A DNA stretch of 38,525 bases from a virus. The notes below the pieces were generated by a model. The model was given only the letters and a program-made list of their open reading frames with translations. It searched no databases and was not told where the DNA came from. The stretch's first letter is position 1, and the number at the start of each line of letters is the position of its first letter. A program made the position numbers and the translations under genes. Below, one piece after another: positions 36,901-38,525 of this stretch. The DNA lies in IMG/VR virus record IMGVR_UViG_3300010430_000212, positions 1-38,525 of that record; one strand, given 5' to 3'.

Positions 36901-38525
36901 GAATTTAATAGGATCATCGTATTAGCTCTTGGAGTAGCAGAATCATGATCTTTTATTGTCAGCCATGATGTTCCGTGACCCGTATTTCCTATTATTATTG
37001 ACGGATCAGTTCCGGTAGCGTTAATCCATAATCGAGGAGAAAGAGACTGCCAATGTGTTGCTGTTGAATCTACGTTTATGTAAGCGTATGTAGATCCTCC
37101 AACATCAAAACTCATTCTCGCATCATACGTAGCATGATCAATGGTTAAATTCGCTATTAATGATGTGGTTGTAAAAAGAAGTTCTGCACTGGATTCAATA
37201 TCTCCTGCGGATGATCCAAGAACAACATATTTATTGGTGGCTGTTCCCCAAGAAACATCTCCAATACCTAAAGAAGCAACAGACCTTTTTGTAAGCAATC
37301 CTGTGGAATCATCAATTCCTATTATGTGATCTTCAGTATCATCTGAACCAAGCTCCGGTATATGCACAACTCCTGACTGAGACACCCTAAATAATAGAGT
37401 GTTAGTAGCATCCTCTAAAGAGAATAGATATGTCATTGGAGTTGTAACGTCCGCATCCTTTATTCCAAAAAAAGTATTAGTGGGAATATGTCCACCAATC
37501 GCAACATAACTATCATCGTTCTGTGGATCAATCCAAAAATGCCCTTCAGGTCTAAAATATGTGGCTGTAGCTCCCCCTTCAAGTTTGAACACTTTAGTAG
37601 AGCTAATATGAAATTCTATAGAAGCCGTACCTGTAGAATCTATTGTTAATGTTTTGTTGGAATCAACCCAATAAAGAGAACTGTTAGATTCAATAGTTCC
37701 GGGTGAAGAACCAAAAACTATATATTCATTTGTAGCAGTACCCCATGATACATCACCTAAAGAAGCAACTGATCTTTTTGAAAGAACTCCTGTGCTGTCA
37801 TCAATAGCAACTAAATGATCCTCAGTGTCATCTGAGGCAAGATTATACATAGTGACTCCTCCTGTTGAGTCTATCTGCATTTGTATTGTTCCATCTCTGG
37901 TAGTTCTATTTGCTGCTGTATAGAACCGTATTTGTGTAGCTGCATTATAATCAGCACTACCACCACCTATAAAAATGTTATTTTGTGTACTGGAATTAAA
38001 TCCTTGAATTACAAGCATCCCTTCCGGTTCTGCTACTGACTCATATTGTTGAGCTATAATACCTCCCTGCTTATTACCTACAGTTATATGCCCAACCATT
38101 ATATTAGAAACCACACCATCTACTATATGCAAAATTGAGAGAGGAGCCTCTGTTCCAATTCCAACATCTCCATCTGCTGTAATTCTTACTCTTTCTGCAT
38201 CTACAGCAAGACTCGCTCCTGTATCAAACGTAATAGGATTACCAATAAACCTGATTTCTTTAAGGTCTTTACTTACTGAATCTCTATCGACAGTTATAAA
38301 TATTCCTTGACTTGTACTTCCCTGATAGAAAACCTCCATCCCTGTTCCTGTAGTAGGTGCAGAAGAAACCTTATCAGTCATCCTCATTCGACCATAGATT
38401 TCCAATTCACTTACAGGAGCAATACCAATACCTACATATCCAGTAAATATAGCATTTGGAGTACCCGGAGTTGTGATATCCTCTAATCGGAGAGCTTCAG
38501 TCCCCCCTGTAATAAGAGATAGCGT
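33984..38525 (-). CDS. Phage fibre with S74 self-cleaving chaperone, 5'-partial
   Basis: The frame is open to the right edge (1,513 codons visible), and the TTG near 38405 is internal, so the start lies outside the window. The visible start has fibre-type sequence (GYVGIGIAPVSELEIYGRM). Four copies of a ~165-residue repeat carry GSDDTEDHILAIDDSTGL or close versions (near bases 37820, 37335, 36830 and 36330). Three copies of a second unit carry VDTIET...PTSGAVF (near 35845, 35295 and 35070). The last ~108 residues are an S74 domain: TSDIRLKENIKPW, then EIGWIANDIEPLMPSM, then a coiled coil (HEQKIERLEKRVAELESLKN). S74 domains trimerise fibres and cut themselves off before the Ser (codon 34308-34310). 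It may be a tail or head fibre that binds the host. Confidence 0.88.
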   Translation of the reverse strand, partial: TLSLITGGTEALRLEDITTPGTPNAIFTGYVGIGIAPVSELEIYGRMRMTDKVSSAPTTGTGMEVFYQGSTSQGIFITVDRDSVSKDLKEIRFIGNPITFDTGASLAVDAERVRITADGDVGIGTEAPLSILHIVDGVVSNIMVGHITVGNKQGGIIAQQYESVAEPEGMLVIQGFNSSTQNNIFIGGGSADYNAATQIRFYTAANRTTRDGTIQMQIDSTGGVTMYNLASDDTEDHLVAIDDSTGVLSKRSVASLGDVSWGTATNEYIVFGSSPGTIESNSSLYWVDSNKTLTIDSTGTASIEFHISSTKVFKLEGGATATYFRPEGHFWIDPQNDDSYVAIGGHIPTNTFFGIKDADVTTPMTYLFSLEDATNTLLFRVSQSGVVHIPELGSDDTEDHIIGIDDSTGLLTKRSVASLGIGDVSWGTATNKYVVLGSSAGDIESSAELLFTTTSLIANLTIDHATYDARMSFDVGGSTYAYINVDSTATHWQSLSPRLWINATGTDPSIIIGNTGHGTSWLTIKDHDSATPRANTMILLNSVGADTFAVQDDGGILIPELGSDDTEDHILAIDDSTGLVSKRSVASLGIGDVSWGTLTTGSHNVIIGDGSVIDEAAGMDYDVDNGVLEVDGGSSSEYRLTVTSSVAMRMSVTSATAGTIRVPTSFLLYSIVADGGYMGIGITSDSFTFLTIKDPATTPKTRVLRVRNSDDTAYWNFNEDGSMEITGLGSDDTEDHVLAIDDSTGLITKRAVSSIGGVTVGTNDQVPYSNSGGTDFDYSDNFKYDGTYLIVNAPAGQNHILSARNSDAGIELVNTSAEAMRFAWDNTFLRFDHSDDGTAWTGFSTFFLAYANAATSLYYNGGVKLATTNGGVNVTGLMESDSLKLGTGATVDTIETILTDDDTHLPTSGAVFGAVGAVTSSQWTTDTNGITYGSGNVGINLASSSTYNLRVLGDSFFTDNVIIGASQAAYTAPGKSLYVYDSGTANFGAVQIGGASISGDNIIGELLFFNGPSLGSGLASTLRARSMGTTASDIDATNLEFWTRTTSTLTIGMTLDYNQKLTIHGSFALATGGAVDTIETVLSNNDSNIPTSGAVFDAIAAVAIPSYGSSSRIPYMHGGGTDFLYSANLTFDGTTLDVTEIALSAGTTVDTIETSLTNDSDHIPASSAVFAAIAAVPASPWSTDTNGITYTGGNVGINVASNANVALVVEPDAGDGGITTYANYTYAAWVDFPTSLPNRAIHLSRSSDVSQYGLHDYSAISMHSRGSSGHNAYVVMACQSLSTTNQSSRFNILVRGAGVSDYITLLSFDYNSFFYWRSETTSQDITHLLRQATSTRVVFGWDDSALGTSGGFCINVATSFATANDFGIDTLGYIYFGNMGSAAGSGYMRYTTGSGETVNRIHAQTSDIRLKENIKPWEFDSVKFLTSLDIKTFDRKDGSSYNEIGWIANDIEPLMPSMVNAMDDKMKTLTINDTYFPLHLHNAFKHHYKITESHEQKIERLEKRVAELESLKN
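36318..37833 (-). repeat. Four-copy in-frame repeat of about 500 bp within the fibre gene
   Basis: Repeat cores coding for SDDTEDH...DDSTG lie near 37814-37833, 37325-37346, 36819-36838 and 36318-36338, giving periods of about 489, 506 and 501 bases. Each is followed by a KRSVASLG-like linker (KRAVSSIG in the last copy). The copies differ, so they are diverged protein modules and not a recent tandem duplication. Confidence 0.75.

Noticed and set aside
36318-37833. Regular ~500-bp repeats as a CRISPR array or mobile element
   Set aside because: The repeats are in frame within the fibre gene, diverged, and far too long for CRISPR units; no terminal repeats or transposase are present.
38403-38405. 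TTG near 38405 as the start of the fibre gene
   Set aside because: The same frame is open for 40 more codons to the window edge and continues fibre-like sequence, so the gene is cut by the window.
1-38525. Bacterial chromosome with a prophage
   Set aside because: No bacterial housekeeping gene, integrase or attachment site is visible; all recognisable genes fit a phage genome.

Overview
The window looks like part of a tailed-phage genome of the crAss-like group (Crassvirales), whose members infect Bacteroidota. This rests on protein patterns read directly from the sequence, without a database search. The right three quarters is one leftward operon. Read in the direction of transcription it holds: a fibre with an S74 self-cleaving chaperone domain (runs off the right edge); three small proteins; a ring/tail-barrel protein; a conserved 170-aa protein; a ~95-aa protein; a P22-gp4-like connector protein; a P22-gp10-like 'muzzle' protein; three Gly/Gln-rich cargo-type proteins; a 3,997-aa virion RNA polymerase with the catalytic motif DFDVD; and a 1,347-aa inner-virion protein with a membrane segment. 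This order matches the tail and ejected-protein (RNA polymerase) module known from crAss-like phages.

The left 5.6 kb is transcribed rightward and carries small, mostly membrane or exported proteins. It holds: the 3' end of an unidentified gene (runs off the left edge); a predicted structured RNA; tRNA-Gln(UUG); two tandem paralogous HYR-type exported proteins; a Cys-rich zinc-knuckle protein; a small basic SH3-like protein; a strongly base-paired gap; a winged-helix protein; a small membrane protein; an SPFH/band-7 protein; another membrane protein; a 71-aa unknown; and a holin-like protein with a signal peptide. A rho-independent terminator separates this arm from the convergent late operon.

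How the parts probably work together: connector and muzzle proteins build the short tail. The cargo proteins, the RNA polymerase and the 1,347-aa protein would be packaged and delivered into the cell, where the polymerase transcribes early phage genes. The S74 domain trimerises the fibre. The left arm probably acts at the cell envelope (lysis, surface change or membrane organisation), but that is inference.

Coding is dense and no stretch over 300 bases lacks a gene. TAA, TAG and TGA all end genes that are followed at once by the next start, so the standard code is used and there is no sign of the stop-codon reassignment seen in some crAss-like phages. The points most worth following up are the HExxH protease domain fused to the RNA polymerase, the tandem HYR exported proteins beside an SPFH protein, and two structured non-coding segments (533-619 and 2758-2864).
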